This document shows positions 33,776-43,324 of a stretch of DNA of 64,000 bases, piece by piece. Every line of letters starts with the position of its first letter. Within the stretch, counting starts at the first letter, position 1. The position numbers were made by a program, and so were the translations under genes. The DNA lies in assembly GCF_002933295.1 (NCBI RefSeq), contig NZ_PSSW01000007.1, positions 62,001 through 126,000 on the forward strand. The letters are read 5' to 3'. This DNA is from Marinobacter flavimaris. Lineage in GTDB: Bacteria > Pseudomonadota > Gammaproteobacteria > Pseudomonadales > Oleiphilaceae. The notes below the pieces were generated by a model. The model had not been told where the DNA came from, did not search any database, and worked only from the letters and a program-made list of their open reading frames with translations.

Positions 33776-34942
33776 GTGCCCAGTCCTGATTCATCCGAGC
33801 AGACCGATCCACAACAACCGACGTCCAACCCCGGATCCGTCAGCGTTGAAGCCGGCACTCTGAGTGTGAACGGCGACTGGCTGTTGAGCCATTACCGGTC
33901 TCTGGCGTCCCTGGCGTCATCCATGTCCCCCAGGGATATGAATAAACTGTCGATCGACCTCTCGGGGCTGACGCGAATTGATACCGCCGGAGCCTCACAA
34001 CTGGCCACCCTGATCGGCCCGGAGCGTTTGCTCGAAGCCGCTACGGCCGATAGCGAATTGCCCCGGGAAACATCCGCCCTGATCGCTGCTGTTTGCGAGG
34101 CCATGAAAAATCAGCCCGAGGCGGATCGGCGGGCGCCCTCCCTCGTTTGGAGCTTTGTGACCGGAACCGGCCAGAAGGTGGAAAGCATCTTCCGGCTGCT
34201 GTGGATCCTTGTGGGCTTTATTGGCCAGACCCTCGGCACCCTGGCCTGGAACCTTCCCCGGCCCTGGCGCTGGCGGATGACGCCCTTTGTGGCTGCGGTT
34301 CATGACACCGGCCTGAATGCCCTGCCCATCGTGGCACTGCTGACGTTTCTGGTGGGCGCTGTGGTGGCTTTTCTGGGTGCAACCGTGCTGGACGATTTCG
34401 GCGCCACCATTTACACGGTAAACCTGGTGGCGTTTTCCTTCCTGCGGGAATTCGGGGTGCTGCTGGCCGCAATCCTTCTGGCCGGCCGAACCGCCAGCGC
34501 GTTTACCGCCCACATTGGCGCCATGAAGGTTAACGAGGAGCTCGATGCTATCCGCACCCTGGGCCTGAACCCCATTGAACTGCTTGTGCTGCCCCGGGTG
34601 ATGGCCATGATGGTGAGCCTGCCCATTCTCACCTTTGTGGGCATGATCTCGGGTATGGTGGGCGGCGCCATGGTCTGCGCGCTGGTGCTGGATATAACGC
34701 CGACGCAGTTCATGGCCATCGTTGAGCGGGACATTGCCCTTCAGCATTTCGTTGTGGGCATTGTAAAGGCGCCTATCTTTGCCTTCCTGATTGCCGTAAT
34801 TGGCTGTCTGGAAGGCTTCAAGGTGGCGGGCAGTGCCCAATCGGTAGGTGAGCACACCACCTCCAGCGTGGTTCAGTCGATCTTCATGGTGATTCTGCTG
34901 GATTCCATTGCTGCACTATTCTTTATGGAAATGGGCTGGTGA
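33776..34942 (+). CDS. MlaE-type ABC transporter permease with N-terminal STAS-like domain
   Basis: The product of about 388 residues has a soluble N-terminal region resembling a STAS domain (LSIDLSGLTRIDTAGASQLA). A MlaE/YrbE permease of about five membrane segments follows, containing FLVGAVVAFLGA, the EFGVLLAAILLAGRTASAF block and MKVNEELDAIRTLG. MlaE-type permeases move phospholipids between the membranes. The open frame runs back to 33569, but that first part is not conserved-looking and begins 18 bp from the tRNA-Gly gene. A GTG at 33776 with AGGGA upstream is my preferred start; this remains uncertain. It is first in an operon with an ATPase, an MCE protein and a lipoprotein. Confidence 0.85.
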   Translation: MPSPDSSEQTDPQQPTSNPGSVSVEAGTLSVNGDWLLSHYRSLASLASSMSPRDMNKLSIDLSGLTRIDTAGASQLATLIGPERLLEAATADSELPRETSALIAAVCEAMKNQPEADRRAPSLVWSFVTGTGQKVESIFRLLWILVGFIGQTLGTLAWNLPRPWRWRMTPFVAAVHDTGLNALPIVALLTFLVGAVVAFLGATVLDDFGATIYTVNLVAFSFLREFGVLLAAILLAGRTASAFTAHIGAMKVNEELDAIRTLGLNPIELLVLPRVMAMMVSLPILTFVGMISGMVGGAMVCALVLDITPTQFMAIVERDIALQHFVVGIVKAPIFAFLIAVIGCLEGFKVAGSAQSVGEHTTSSVVQSIFMVILLDSIAALFFMEMGW

Positions 34943-34944
34943 TC

Positions 34945-35778
34945 ATGGCAGATATGGCAGCGTCTCCAAATCCTCAAACAAGCAATGAGCCGGTCATTGA
35001 GGTGCGGGACCTGTGCAACCGCTTTGGCGATCACATTGTGCACGAGGACCTCGACCTGGATCTCCTGCGAGGTGAAATTTTGGGCGTGGTCGGAGGTTCC
35101 GGTACGGGCAAGACGGTACTTTTGCGCAGCATCGTTGGCCTGAATACGCCAGCTTCTGGCCATATCCGGGTGTTTGGCGAGGATCTTATCCAGCTTTCGG
35201 CACGGGCGCGTTCGCGCATAGAGCAACGCTTCGGGGTTCTGTTCCAGGGTGGCGCCCTGTTTACGTCCCTGAACCTGCAGGAGAATATCGCCGTTCCGCT
35301 GGTCGAACACGCGGGCCTGAAGCGGTCTGAGGCCGAACAGCTGGCCCGGATGAAGCTGGCGCTGACCGGTTTACCACCTGACGCAGCGGTTCGTTACCCG
35401 TCCGAACTCTCCGGCGGTATGGTGAAGCGGGCGAGCCTGGCCCGGGCCCTGGCACTCGATCCGGAGATCCTGTTTCTGGATGAGCCCACGGCGGGCCTGG
35501 ACCCCATTGGGGCAGCGGCATTCGACCGGCTGATTGTGACGCTCCGGGATGCCCTGGGGCTGACTGTGTTTCTGGTCACCCATGATCTGGACACCCTCTA
35601 CTCAACCTGCGACCGGGTTGCGGTACTGTCACAGCGCAAGGTGCTGGTAGCTGATACGCTGGAAGCCGTTGCCGCCACGGAAGATGAGTGGATTCAGGAC
35701 TACTTTAACGGCCCCCGGGGCCGGGCAGCGAGCTACGCATTCAGGGACCATTCGAACAAACGGAATCAGGAGCAGTAA
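34945..35778 (+). CDS. MlaF-type ABC transporter ATPase
   Basis: The 277-residue ATPase has Walker A GGSGTGKT, the Q-loop in FGVLFQGGALFTSL, the signature LSGGMVKRASLARALA, Walker B EILFLDEPTAGLDP and a switch His in FLVTHDLDTLY. The G-M-V-K-R version of the signature is typical of the MlaF/Ttg2A branch. It powers the permease encoded just before it; the start is 2 bp after that stop. A GTG at 34939 overlapping the permease stop is an alternative start. Confidence 0.9.
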   Translation: MADMAASPNPQTSNEPVIEVRDLCNRFGDHIVHEDLDLDLLRGEILGVVGGSGTGKTVLLRSIVGLNTPASGHIRVFGEDLIQLSARARSRIEQRFGVLFQGGALFTSLNLQENIAVPLVEHAGLKRSEAEQLARMKLALTGLPPDAAVRYPSELSGGMVKRASLARALALDPEILFLDEPTAGLDPIGAAAFDRLIVTLRDALGLTVFLVTHDLDTLYSTCDRVAVLSQRKVLVADTLEAVAATEDEWIQDYFNGPRGRAASYAFRDHSNKRNQEQ

Positions 35779-35780
35779 CC

Positions 35781-36719
35781 ATGGAGCCAAGGGCCCACCA
35801 CCTGATCATTGGCCTGTTTACCATCCTGGCCTTTGCGGCCGCGCTGATCTTTTCCCTGTGGCTGGCGAAATCCTCTGCCGATCGGGAATGGGGCTACTAT
35901 GAAATCGTCTTCGACCATGCCGTTGGTGGCCTGTCCGAGGGTAACCCTGTGCTTTACAGCGGCGTTCAGATTGGTGATGTGGTAGAGCTGACCCTGGATC
36001 CGGACAACCCCGGCCACGTGCGGGTGCTGGTCCGGGTGGATCAGTCGGTTCCCATTCGTGAGAACACCAAGGCCGGCCTGGTGCTCGCCAACATCACCGG
36101 CAGCATGAGCGTCCAGTTCAGTGGTGGAAGCCCGGACAAACCCGCGTTGAAAGGTGACGAGGACAACCCGCCGGTAATCATTGCCGAGCCCTCGGCGTTC
36201 ACCAGCCTGCTTTCCAACGGCGAGCAACTCCTGGCCAAAGCCGACCAGCTGCTTACCAGCGCGACGGCGCTGTTATCGGCTGACAACATCGACAACGCAT
36301 CGGCCATCCTGGAAAACACACGGGAAGCCACAGACGCCCTGCTCGACCGCCGGGACCAGCTGATCGCCCTGCTGGAACAATTCGATGCCGCCGCCATTCG
36401 CGCCGAAGAAGCTGCGATCAAAGTCTCCAACGTTTCGGATAACGCCAACGAACTGCTGCAAAACGATGGCCAGCGGGTTCTGCAATCCATGGACCAAGCG
36501 CTCGCGGTAATGACCACCACCATGGAGCGAATTGATGAGTTGACCCGAAACAACCAGGGGGCGATGGATGCCGGACTGCAGGGTATGGGAGAGTTGGCGC
36601 CCGCGCTACGGGAGCTTCGGGCAACCCTGCGCAGCCTGAATCAGTTTACGCACCGGCTGGAGCAGGATCCCACGGGCACTCTGTTCGGCAATGAAACCAT
36701 GAAGGAGATGGCACAGTGA
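35781..36719 (+). CDS. MCE-family (MlaD-like) substrate-binding protein
   Basis: The 312-residue protein has one N-terminal membrane anchor (residues about 8-28). A single MCE domain follows (about 40-120, with VGGLSEGNPVLYSGVQIGDV and NITGSMSVQFSGG), then a long helical periplasmic tail (about 140-300). MCE proteins form hexameric rings that carry lipids across the periplasm. The helical tail is longer than in E. coli MlaD (183 residues) and could form a helical tube. The ATG follows the ATPase stop by 2 bp with GGAG before it. Confidence 0.9.
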   Translation: MEPRAHHLIIGLFTILAFAAALIFSLWLAKSSADREWGYYEIVFDHAVGGLSEGNPVLYSGVQIGDVVELTLDPDNPGHVRVLVRVDQSVPIRENTKAGLVLANITGSMSVQFSGGSPDKPALKGDEDNPPVIIAEPSAFTSLLSNGEQLLAKADQLLTSATALLSADNIDNASAILENTREATDALLDRRDQLIALLEQFDAAAIRAEEAAIKVSNVSDNANELLQNDGQRVLQSMDQALAVMTTTMERIDELTRNNQGAMDAGLQGMGELAPALRELRATLRSLNQFTHRLEQDPTGTLFGNETMKEMAQ

Positions 36720-37369
36720 CATTGAGGTCAATCAGAAACCTGACGCTTCTCCTCGGTGCTGCACTCGCCAGTGGGTGCACGGTGTTTCCGAACCCGGAGC
36801 CACCGAGGGTTATGGACCTGGCAGTGGTCCAGGCGGCTCCAACGGCGGAGCAACCGGTTCAGGCATCCCTTCGCGTTGATACACCCTACGCCTCAGAGCC
36901 TTTTAACGGATCGCTGATTCTGGCCAAACCCACGCATCAGGAGTTCCGGGCCTACGAGGGAACCCGCTGGCGGGATTCGGCACCGGTGGTGGTTCGGGAT
37001 ATGCTGGTCAGCAGCCTTCGTCAGAGTGGCGCCTACGCGAATGTTATTACGGATACCAATCCGGCACAGGCTGAGTTGACCCTGGTCACCGAACTCTCGG
37101 CATTTCATTCGGAAACCCCGGAATCCGGTCCGCAGGTGGTTATCGAGCTGCACCTGCAGATGATTCACAACCGCTCGCGGGCCAGGCTGTGCACTCGCTC
37201 TGTGCGGGTTGTGGCACCGGCATCAGGCACATCGGTTGACCAGATTGTTGAGGCCTTCGGAACCGCTGGCAGCAATCTGGCCGCCAGGGTGATTGAATGG
37301 GCTACGACGTGTGACTATCCGTCTGACCTGAGGCCTTCTCCGGGAATAGATCCGCCCAAGCAGCCTTGA
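36716..37369 (+). CDS. ABC-type transport auxiliary lipoprotein (PqiC-like)
   Basis: The 217-residue protein has a lipoprotein signal peptide with lipobox LASGC at about residues 17-21, then a domain of the ABC_trans_aux/PqiC type (RWRDSAPVVVRDMLVSSLRQSGAY). PqiC is an outer-membrane lipoprotein that docks MCE tunnels. It starts with GTG and overlaps the MCE stop (GTGA), completing a permease-ATPase-MCE-lipoprotein set. Its 3' end overlaps the convergent pgsA gene by 68 bp. Confidence 0.82.
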   Translation: MTLRSIRNLTLLLGAALASGCTVFPNPEPPRVMDLAVVQAAPTAEQPVQASLRVDTPYASEPFNGSLILAKPTHQEFRAYEGTRWRDSAPVVVRDMLVSSLRQSGAYANVITDTNPAQAELTLVTELSAFHSETPESGPQVVIELHLQMIHNRSRARLCTRSVRVVAPASGTSVDQIVEAFGTAGSNLAARVIEWATTCDYPSDLRPSPGIDPPKQP

Positions 37370-37880
37370 GGTAGAGGCCCATGGACCAGAGGGTGAGAAT
37401 CGCGGCGATATAGAGCAACGCCAGGGCGACATTGGCCCAGAGTACACCGGGAGGAAACGCCAGAAGGCCGACAATAGCGGCCATTTGCGCGGTGGTCTTG
37501 ATCTTGCCGATGTACGAAACCGCCACGCTGGCGCGGCTGCCGATTTCCGCCATCCACTCCCGCAAGGCGGAAATGACTATCTCACGGCCGATGATAACGG
37601 TGGCCGGAATCGTCAGCAGAATCGCCGAGTGCTCCTCGATCAGCACAGCCAGTGCAACGGCTACCATGAGTTTGTCCGCGACCGGGTCCAGGAACGCGCC
37701 GAACGGGGTGCTCTGGTCGAGTTTGCGGGCCAGATAACCGTCCAGCCAGTCGGTGGCCGCCGCCAATCCGAAAATGGCCGCGCTCACGAGGTAGCTCCAA
37801 CCCACCGGAAGATAGAAAATCACCACGAACACCGGAATCATGATGATGCGGGAGAGGGTGAGGATGTTTGGTAAATTCAT
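37302..37880 (-). CDS. pgsA: CDP-diacylglycerol--glycerol-3-phosphate 3-phosphatidyltransferase
   Basis: The 192-residue membrane protein carries the CDP-alcohol phosphotransferase motif D-G-x2-A-R-x8-G-x3-D-x3-D (starting at DGYLARKL) with all acidic residues present. It makes phosphatidylglycerol phosphate, the committed step to phosphatidylglycerol and cardiolipin, in the inner membrane. AAGGA lies 4 bp before the ATG. It follows uvrC by 7 bp, in the gacA-uvrC-pgsA order common in pseudomonad-like bacteria. The last 68 bp overlap the opposite-strand lipoprotein gene. Confidence 0.95.
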   Translation of the reverse strand: MNLPNILTLSRIIMIPVFVVIFYLPVGWSYLVSAAIFGLAAATDWLDGYLARKLDQSTPFGAFLDPVADKLMVAVALAVLIEEHSAILLTIPATVIIGREIVISALREWMAEIGSRASVAVSYIGKIKTTAQMAAIVGLLAFPPGVLWANVALALLYIAAILTLWSMGLYLKAAWADLFPEKASGQTDSHTS

Positions 37881-37887
37881 GCTGTCC

Positions 37888-39750
37888 TTACTCGTCGTGC
37901 AATGCTGCGTATATGGTTTCGGCCAGTGATTTGCTGATGCCCGGAACCTTGGTCATCTCGTCGACCCCGGCCTTGCGGAGTTCCTGTATCCCGCCAAAGT
38001 ATCGAATCAGGTCGCGGCGCTTCTTCGGTCCCACGCCCTCAATGCCTTCCAGTGTAGACTGCCGGCGCTTTTTATCACGGCGCGCCCGGTGCCCGGTTAT
38101 CGCAAACCGGTGGGACTCGTCCCGGATATGCTGGATCAGGTGCAACGCGGGCGAATCGGCCGGCACCCGGAAGACATCCCCAGTCATGGCGTCTATCAGT
38201 TGCTCCATGCCTGCACGACGGGTTACGCCTTTGGCGACGCCGATCAGCGGGATGTCCGAAATCTCAAGCTCGTCAAATACTTCCCGGGCAATGTTCAGCT
38301 GTCCTTTACCACCGTCGATGAAGACCAGATCCGGCCGCTTGCCCTCACCGGCCACCATCCGCTTGTAACGGCGGGAGAGCACCTGGCGCATAGCGGCGTA
38401 ATCATCGCCGGCCGTCACCCCCTCGATATTGTACAGGCGGTAATCACTCTTCAGGGGGCCATTCTCATCGAAAACCACACAGGATGCGACGGTATTTTCC
38501 CCGTGGCTGTGGCTGATATCGAAACACTCCATGCGTGACGGCGTCTCCGACAGCTCCAGAAGATCCCTCAGGGCCAGCAGGCGCCGGTATACGGTCTCCT
38601 TGCTCGCCAGGTGAGTGAGCAGGGTCTGGCGGGCGTTGGTCATGGCCAGTTCCAGCCACCGGCGGCGTTCACCGCGAACATTGCCCCGAATCCGGGTTTC
38701 CCGGTTTGCGGACTCGCTGAGAGCCTGGGCCAACAATTCCTGGCCTTCCACTTCAACCGGCACCAGGATATCCCGCGGAATCTCCCGTCGGGTGTTGCCG
38801 CCGAAATAATACTGCCCGAGGAAGGCGCTGAGCAGTTCACCCTCGGTCTGCTCGATGGAGTAACGAGGGAAATAGTCCTTGGTACCGAGCACACGGCCAC
38901 CGCGCACGATGATCACCACGATGCAGACGATACCCGCATCCTGGGCAATGGCAATGACATCCGCCTCGCCGCCCTCTCCTTCGATTGATTGCTGCTCCTG
39001 CACGTGGCGCAGGTGGTTGATCTGGTCCCGGTAGGCTGCCGCTTTTTCAAACTCAAGATTCTTCGAGGCGGCCTCCATGGCGTTCATCAGATCGTGGAGA
39101 ATCGCAGGGTTCTTGCCCTCCAGAAACATGGTGGCGTGGCGGATGTCCTGCTGGTACTCCTCGGGCGTGATGTATTCAACACACGGTGCCGTGCAACGGT
39201 TTATCTGGTACTGCAGGCAAGGCCTTGTGCGATTCCTGAAAAAGCTTTCACTACAGTTTCTTATGCGGAAAATCTTCTGTAATACATTAAGACTTTCCTT
39301 GACCGCTCCCGAGCTGGGAAACGGCCCGAACCAGGTGCCGCCACCCTTTTTAGTGCGCCCACGGCGAAACGTCAGCGAGGGGTAATCGCTGTGCGACGAC
39401 AAATAGATATAGGGATAGGACTTATCGTCACGGAGCAGGATGTTGTAGGGCGGCCGTAACGATTTGATCAGGTTCTGTTCGAGCAGCAGCGCCTCGGTTT
39501 CACTGCCGGTAATCGTCACCTCGATAGAGGCAATCTTGCCAACCAGGGCTTCGGTCTTGGGCGCCAGACCGGTCTTGCGGAAGTAGCTGCCAACCCGTTT
39601 TTTAAGGTTGCGGGCCTTGCCCACGTAAAGAACCGAGCCACCCTCGTCGTACATTCGGTAGACGCCGGGCCGCTCGGTCAACTGTTTCAGGAAGCTCTTG
39701 CTGTCAAACTCCCCGATGTGGGTGCTCTCAGGGTCAGACCTTGTCGGCAT
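37888..39750 (-). CDS. uvrC: Excinuclease ABC subunit C
   Basis: The protein of about 620 residues has an N-terminal GIY-YIG nuclease domain (GVYRMYDEGGSVLYVGKARN) and a four-cysteine cluster (NCSESF, RPCLQYQINRCTAPC) that matches the Fe-S site described for UvrC. A UVR domain (FEKAAAYRDQI), an RNase-H-like nuclease core (MECFDISHSHGENTVASCV) and two C-terminal helix-hairpin-helix units follow. It makes both incisions in nucleotide excision repair. TTG-ATG stand together at the start and I chose the ATG at 39750. It overlaps gacA by 17 bp. Confidence 0.97.
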   Translation of the reverse strand: MPTRSDPESTHIGEFDSKSFLKQLTERPGVYRMYDEGGSVLYVGKARNLKKRVGSYFRKTGLAPKTEALVGKIASIEVTITGSETEALLLEQNLIKSLRPPYNILLRDDKSYPYIYLSSHSDYPSLTFRRGRTKKGGGTWFGPFPSSGAVKESLNVLQKIFRIRNCSESFFRNRTRPCLQYQINRCTAPCVEYITPEEYQQDIRHATMFLEGKNPAILHDLMNAMEAASKNLEFEKAAAYRDQINHLRHVQEQQSIEGEGGEADVIAIAQDAGIVCIVVIIVRGGRVLGTKDYFPRYSIEQTEGELLSAFLGQYYFGGNTRREIPRDILVPVEVEGQELLAQALSESANRETRIRGNVRGERRRWLELAMTNARQTLLTHLASKETVYRRLLALRDLLELSETPSRMECFDISHSHGENTVASCVVFDENGPLKSDYRLYNIEGVTAGDDYAAMRQVLSRRYKRMVAGEGKRPDLVFIDGGKGQLNIAREVFDELEISDIPLIGVAKGVTRRAGMEQLIDAMTGDVFRVPADSPALHLIQHIRDESHRFAITGHRARRDKKRRQSTLEGIEGVGPKKRRDLIRYFGGIQELRKAGVDEMTKVPGISKSLAETIYAALHDE

Positions 39751-40396
39751 CAAGCAACCCGAGCCGCACTGCCATCAGGGCCAATTCGACATCACTGGAA
39801 ATTTCCAGTTTCTCGAAGATCCGGTAGCGGTAGCTGTTCACGGTTTTAGGGCTCAGGCACAGCTTGTCCGAAATGTCCTGCACCTTCTGGCAATCCACCA
39901 CCATCATCGCGATCTGCATTTCCCGCTCGGAAAGCCGGTCGAACAGCGAGAGCTCGCCATCCTCGTCCCGATCGCCGCCGCCCAGTTGTTTCAGGGCCAT
40001 CTTCTGGGCAATTTCCGGGCTGATATAGCGCTGGCCGGTGTGAGCCATACGAATGGCGCGGACCATCTCTTTGATATCCGCACCCTTGGTGATGTAGGCG
40101 GTGGCACCGCTTTGCATGACGCGCGTCGGATAGGGGTCGTCCGCGCAGGCGGTTACCACGATCACGCGAATGGAATCATCAATGCGGAGTATGCGACGGG
40201 TCGCCTCAAGGCCCCCGATGCCTGGCATGCGGATATCCATGAGCACGATGTCCGGCCGCTCCTGGCGGACGAAATCGATGGCATCCTCTCCGGATGGCGC
40301 CTGCCCGATGACTTCAATGTCCGGGTTGTCAGCCAGCATCCGGGTAATACCGGACCTCACCAGCTCATGGTCATCTACAACCAGTACCCTGATCAA
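39734..40396 (-). CDS. gacA: Response regulator GacA/UvrY
   Basis: The 220-residue protein has a receiver domain (VLVVDDHELVRSG; phospho-acceptor Asp in IVLMDIRMPG; Lys in YITKGAD) and a LuxR-type helix-turn-helix (LSEREMQIAMMVVDC, DKLCLSPKTVNSYRYRIF). GacA, phosphorylated by the GacS kinase, switches on small RNAs that sequester RsmA/CsrA. The start codon is TTG, with GAGGTG just upstream. The gene leads the gacA-uvrC-pgsA cluster. The GacS kinase is not in the window. Confidence 0.95.
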   Translation of the reverse strand: MIRVLVVDDHELVRSGITRMLADNPDIEVIGQAPSGEDAIDFVRQERPDIVLMDIRMPGIGGLEATRRILRIDDSIRVIVVTACADDPYPTRVMQSGATAYITKGADIKEMVRAIRMAHTGQRYISPEIAQKMALKQLGGGDRDEDGELSLFDRLSEREMQIAMMVVDCQKVQDISDKLCLSPKTVNSYRYRIFEKLEISSDVELALMAVRLGLLDADKV

Positions 40397-40495
40397 AATT
40401 CACCTCGCACACGGCTTTCGGAAAACAGCGCGATTGTAACGTTTAGTTCCTGCCCCGGGTAGGTGCAAACACAAATACCGTGACACACCTGACGC

Positions 40496-40747
40496 CTAAG
40501 CCGGCACACCCAGCCCGGCAGTGTTTTCCACGGGATCGAACCAGACCACCAGATCGCCCCGGCGCACCGCAGACATGACCCTGCTCTGCTCACCCATGGG
40601 GTTTTCGGTGTCGTTCAGTCCGTGGTATCGGGTGCAGTACTCTTCCACCAGGCCCTGGAGCTGGTCTTCGGTCAGCAATTCGGTGTCGACAACGAATTTT
40701 TCCTGTCTGGGGTCTTGCTCGGGCTGGTTTTCGGCGCTGTCGGTCAT
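40496..40747 (-). CDS. YheU-like (UPF0270) small protein
   Basis: The 83-residue acidic protein contains LLTEDQLQGLVEEYCTRYHG, then RVMSAVRRGDLVVWFDPVE. This resembles the UPF0270/YheU pattern of an N-terminal Leu-rich helix and a C-terminal strand with V-x-W. Compared with E. coli YheU it has an extra acidic N-terminal tail of about 16 residues. The function of the family is unknown. A perfect AAGGAGGT lies 4 bp before the ATG, so it should be well translated. It stands alone between gacA and a chemoreceptor gene. Confidence 0.6.
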   Translation of the reverse strand: MTDSAENQPEQDPRQEKFVVDTELLTEDQLQGLVEEYCTRYHGLNDTENPMGEQSRVMSAVRRGDLVVWFDPVENTAGLGVPA

Positions 40748-40831
40748 ACTACCTCCTTAGACGCCACCATGTTACGAGTTATGGTGGCGAGGTAGAAGCC
40801 CGGAGAGGGGATCCGGGCAAACAATCCTTGA

Positions 40832-42451
40832 TCAGGCTGGCTCTGCGGCCGTTCGGAAACGGGCGATCAATTGCCGCATTGAGACTGACTCCTGCCTGAG
40901 CGCTTCGCTGATGGTCCGGGTTTGCTCGACGGTTTCAATGAGGAAATCGGCGCTTTCGTCCAGCGCTGTGGAACGGCGGCCTACCCGACCGATCTCGTCC
41001 CGTTGAAACGCAACCGCAGAGCTGATCTCGGCGCTGTGGTTCTCAAGATCCACGAACTGGCCCTGCAGGGATTGAAGGTGTCCCTTGAGGGCAGCCAGAT
41101 GCTCTCGGTTGCTGCTGCCGGCATCGCGCATTTCCTCCAAAAGCGCATCGACGCTGCTTACGCCGGATACAAGGTCCTGCACCCACTGGGATATATCCCG
41201 GGTAGAGTCAGAGGTGCGACGGGACAGGGTCCGAACCTCATCGGCTACCACCGCAAATCCACGACCGTGCTCCCCTGCTCGAGCCGCTTCGATCGCAGCG
41301 TTCAGTGCCAGCAAGTTGGTCTGCTCGGCAATATCGGCAATCACTCCGATGACCTGCTCAATCTTGCCCGTGGATTCGTTAAGGGCATGAATGGATCCCG
41401 AAACGCGCGAAATGACATCCACCGTATGTTCCGCAGCGCCCTCGCTGGTGGTGAGTCGATGCTGGACTTCTTCGTTGGCCGCCACCGCAGATTTCACGGT
41501 ATTGGCCGACTCATCTGTGGCTCGCTCAATGGCCGAGGCCTGATCGGCAATGGCGGCCATGGACTGGCTGACGTCGTGAATCTGCGACCGAGTCTTCTCT
41601 GATGCTGCCTGGAGAGATTCCGCACCGTTATCCAGAGCGCCGGAACGCTCATCCAGACCACCGGCAGCCGACCGGATGTCTGCGATGAAATGCTCGAACC
41701 GGGAAACCAAGCCACCCAGTGCATTGGCAACACCGGCTACTTCGTCCCGCCCTTTCAGGACTGGCACCCGTGTAAGATCGGCGTTCTTTTCCATGGCAAC
41801 CAGATCGTTTTGCATAGCCTGCAAGCGCAGAATAACCGACTGCCTCAACCACCAGGTCATGGCGATAACAATAAGCAGAAAGGACACGGAACCGGCAATC
41901 ACAAAGGTCTGCTGGCCAGCCAGAAACGACAGCAACTCGTCGGCGCCGTCAGATACAGACTTCCTGCTTTGAAACTGGCGACCAGCAATCGCTTCGAGCA
42001 TCGGCTCCATGGCCGGGAACAGATCGAAATCCACGACCTGGCCGACACGGTAATAGCTTTTCTCTGCAATGCCCTCTTTCATCCGGGCGATAAGCGCCAG
42101 TACCCGCTCGAAATCCTCACGATGTGCCTCTGCCCACTCGCTCAACCCCGGATCCGTTTCCAGACTCTGCCAATGTGCCGGCAAAGCGGTCTCCAAACGG
42201 GTGAACTCGGTCTCGATTTCATCCCACAGCAGAAGCTGAGCCTTGATCTTGTAGGCAAGATCCTGGAGGTGCCGATGGTCCTGTTCGAGATCCGCCAGTA
42301 GCCAGGCTTCGTTGAGGTTGGTCTGGATCAGGGTTTTGGAGGCGTCTTCCGCTTTCAGGATGATGCTCCAGGACAGAGCGGAAAGTCCTGCGACGGCAAA
42401 GACCGAGAGAAAGGCGAAAAAAAGGATGCGGGTTCTTACTGTGCCGAACAT
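40832..42451 (-). CDS. Methyl-accepting chemotaxis protein
   Basis: The 539-residue receptor has an N-terminal membrane segment (about 8-30), a helical periplasmic sensor (about 35-180) and a second membrane segment (about 182-204). A HAMP domain and a cytoplasmic signalling domain follow, with the conserved hairpin [19 protein letters not shown]. There is no C-terminal CheR-binding pentapeptide (it ends RTAAEPA). The ligand is unknown; the sensor looks like a four-helix bundle. GGAG stands 6 bp before the ATG. A TAAAAGTG (42501-42508) with a weak GCATACCA 11 bp further (42482-42489) could be a poor sigma-28 promoter. Confidence 0.92.
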   Translation of the reverse strand: MFGTVRTRILFFAFLSVFAVAGLSALSWSIILKAEDASKTLIQTNLNEAWLLADLEQDHRHLQDLAYKIKAQLLLWDEIETEFTRLETALPAHWQSLETDPGLSEWAEAHREDFERVLALIARMKEGIAEKSYYRVGQVVDFDLFPAMEPMLEAIAGRQFQSRKSVSDGADELLSFLAGQQTFVIAGSVSFLLIVIAMTWWLRQSVILRLQAMQNDLVAMEKNADLTRVPVLKGRDEVAGVANALGGLVSRFEHFIADIRSAAGGLDERSGALDNGAESLQAASEKTRSQIHDVSQSMAAIADQASAIERATDESANTVKSAVAANEEVQHRLTTSEGAAEHTVDVISRVSGSIHALNESTGKIEQVIGVIADIAEQTNLLALNAAIEAARAGEHGRGFAVVADEVRTLSRRTSDSTRDISQWVQDLVSGVSSVDALLEEMRDAGSSNREHLAALKGHLQSLQGQFVDLENHSAEISSAVAFQRDEIGRVGRRSTALDESADFLIETVEQTRTISEALRQESVSMRQLIARFRTAAEPA

Positions 42452-42613
42452 GACAACTCCAACAGCGGGCTATGCCGCGGATGGTATGCCGATTTTGTGA
42501 CACTTTTATTGCGCTCTCAGCGTCAGCTTTTCATCGCTCGCCCTCGTTAATGGTGTTAACCACTTCAAAAAATTCCACCGATTCTCTATGATCGCCGCTT
42601 TCTGACCGTTTGG

Positions 42614-43324
42614 ATGCTAATGAACCAGTCCGTCTTCAGACTCACGCTGCCCATCTTGTTCGGCTATCTTCCGCTGGGCATGGCCTTTGGTGTGCTGTTC
42701 TCAACCCAGCTCGAGTATGCCTGGTGGGCTGCGCCGTTGATGGGAATCGTGATTTACGCCGGAGCCGGCCAGATACTGGCCGTCAGCCTTCTGGCCGTTA
42801 ACGCGGGCCTGCTGGAAGTCTTCATTGCGATGTTTGTTCTGAACGCCCGCCATCTGTTTTACGGGCTTTCATTGCTGGGCCAGTTCAAGGGCGCTGGCTG
42901 GCGAAAACTCTATCTGATTTTCGGTTTGACCGATGAAACCTATTCCCTGCTCACCAGCCGCCCACGAGGAAGCGACCGGGCCCACGAACAGGAGGTCGAT
43001 TTCCGAATTACCGGCTTTAACCAGTGTTACTGGGTGGCGGGGTGCGCAATTGGTGCATTGCTTGGCGACAATGTCGCCTTTGACAGCACCGGCATCGAGT
43101 TCGCGCTGGTGGCTCTGTTCATTGTTCTGACTCTGGAGCAATTCAAAGCCCTGGGAGAAGGTTTCCCGATCTGGCTCGGAGCAGCGGCCGCGGGCGTCGC
43201 CATGCTGGTTTTGCCACCGGCACACCAGTTGATCGGTGCCATTGCGCTGGTCACTGCCGTCCTGCTGTTCGAATACCGGAAGCATCGCGGGCAGGCACCG
43301 GGCGAGGAGAGCAGCCATGGGTGA
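42614..43324 (+). CDS. azlC: AzlC-family branched-chain amino-acid exporter, large subunit
   Basis: The 236-residue membrane protein begins with FGYLPLGMAFGVLF and contains MGIVIYAGAGQILAVSLLAV and NARHLFYGLSLL, the hallmarks of AzlC/YgaZ. With AzlD it exports branched-chain amino acids or related compounds. About seven membrane helices are visible. The azlD start lies inside its last codons (8-bp overlap), so the two are translated together. A second ATG two codons downstream is an equally possible start. Confidence 0.9.
   Translation: MLMNQSVFRLTLPILFGYLPLGMAFGVLFSTQLEYAWWAAPLMGIVIYAGAGQILAVSLLAVNAGLLEVFIAMFVLNARHLFYGLSLLGQFKGAGWRKLYLIFGLTDETYSLLTSRPRGSDRAHEQEVDFRITGFNQCYWVAGCAIGALLGDNVAFDSTGIEFALVALFIVLTLEQFKALGEGFPIWLGAAAAGVAMLVLPPAHQLIGAIALVTAVLLFEYRKHRGQAPGEESSHG

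Noticed and set aside
42482..42508. Second sigma-28 promoter before the chemoreceptor gene
   Set aside because: The -35 part is good (TAAAAGTG) but the -10 part matches only about half of the consensus, so it is mentioned with the gene and not listed as a feature.
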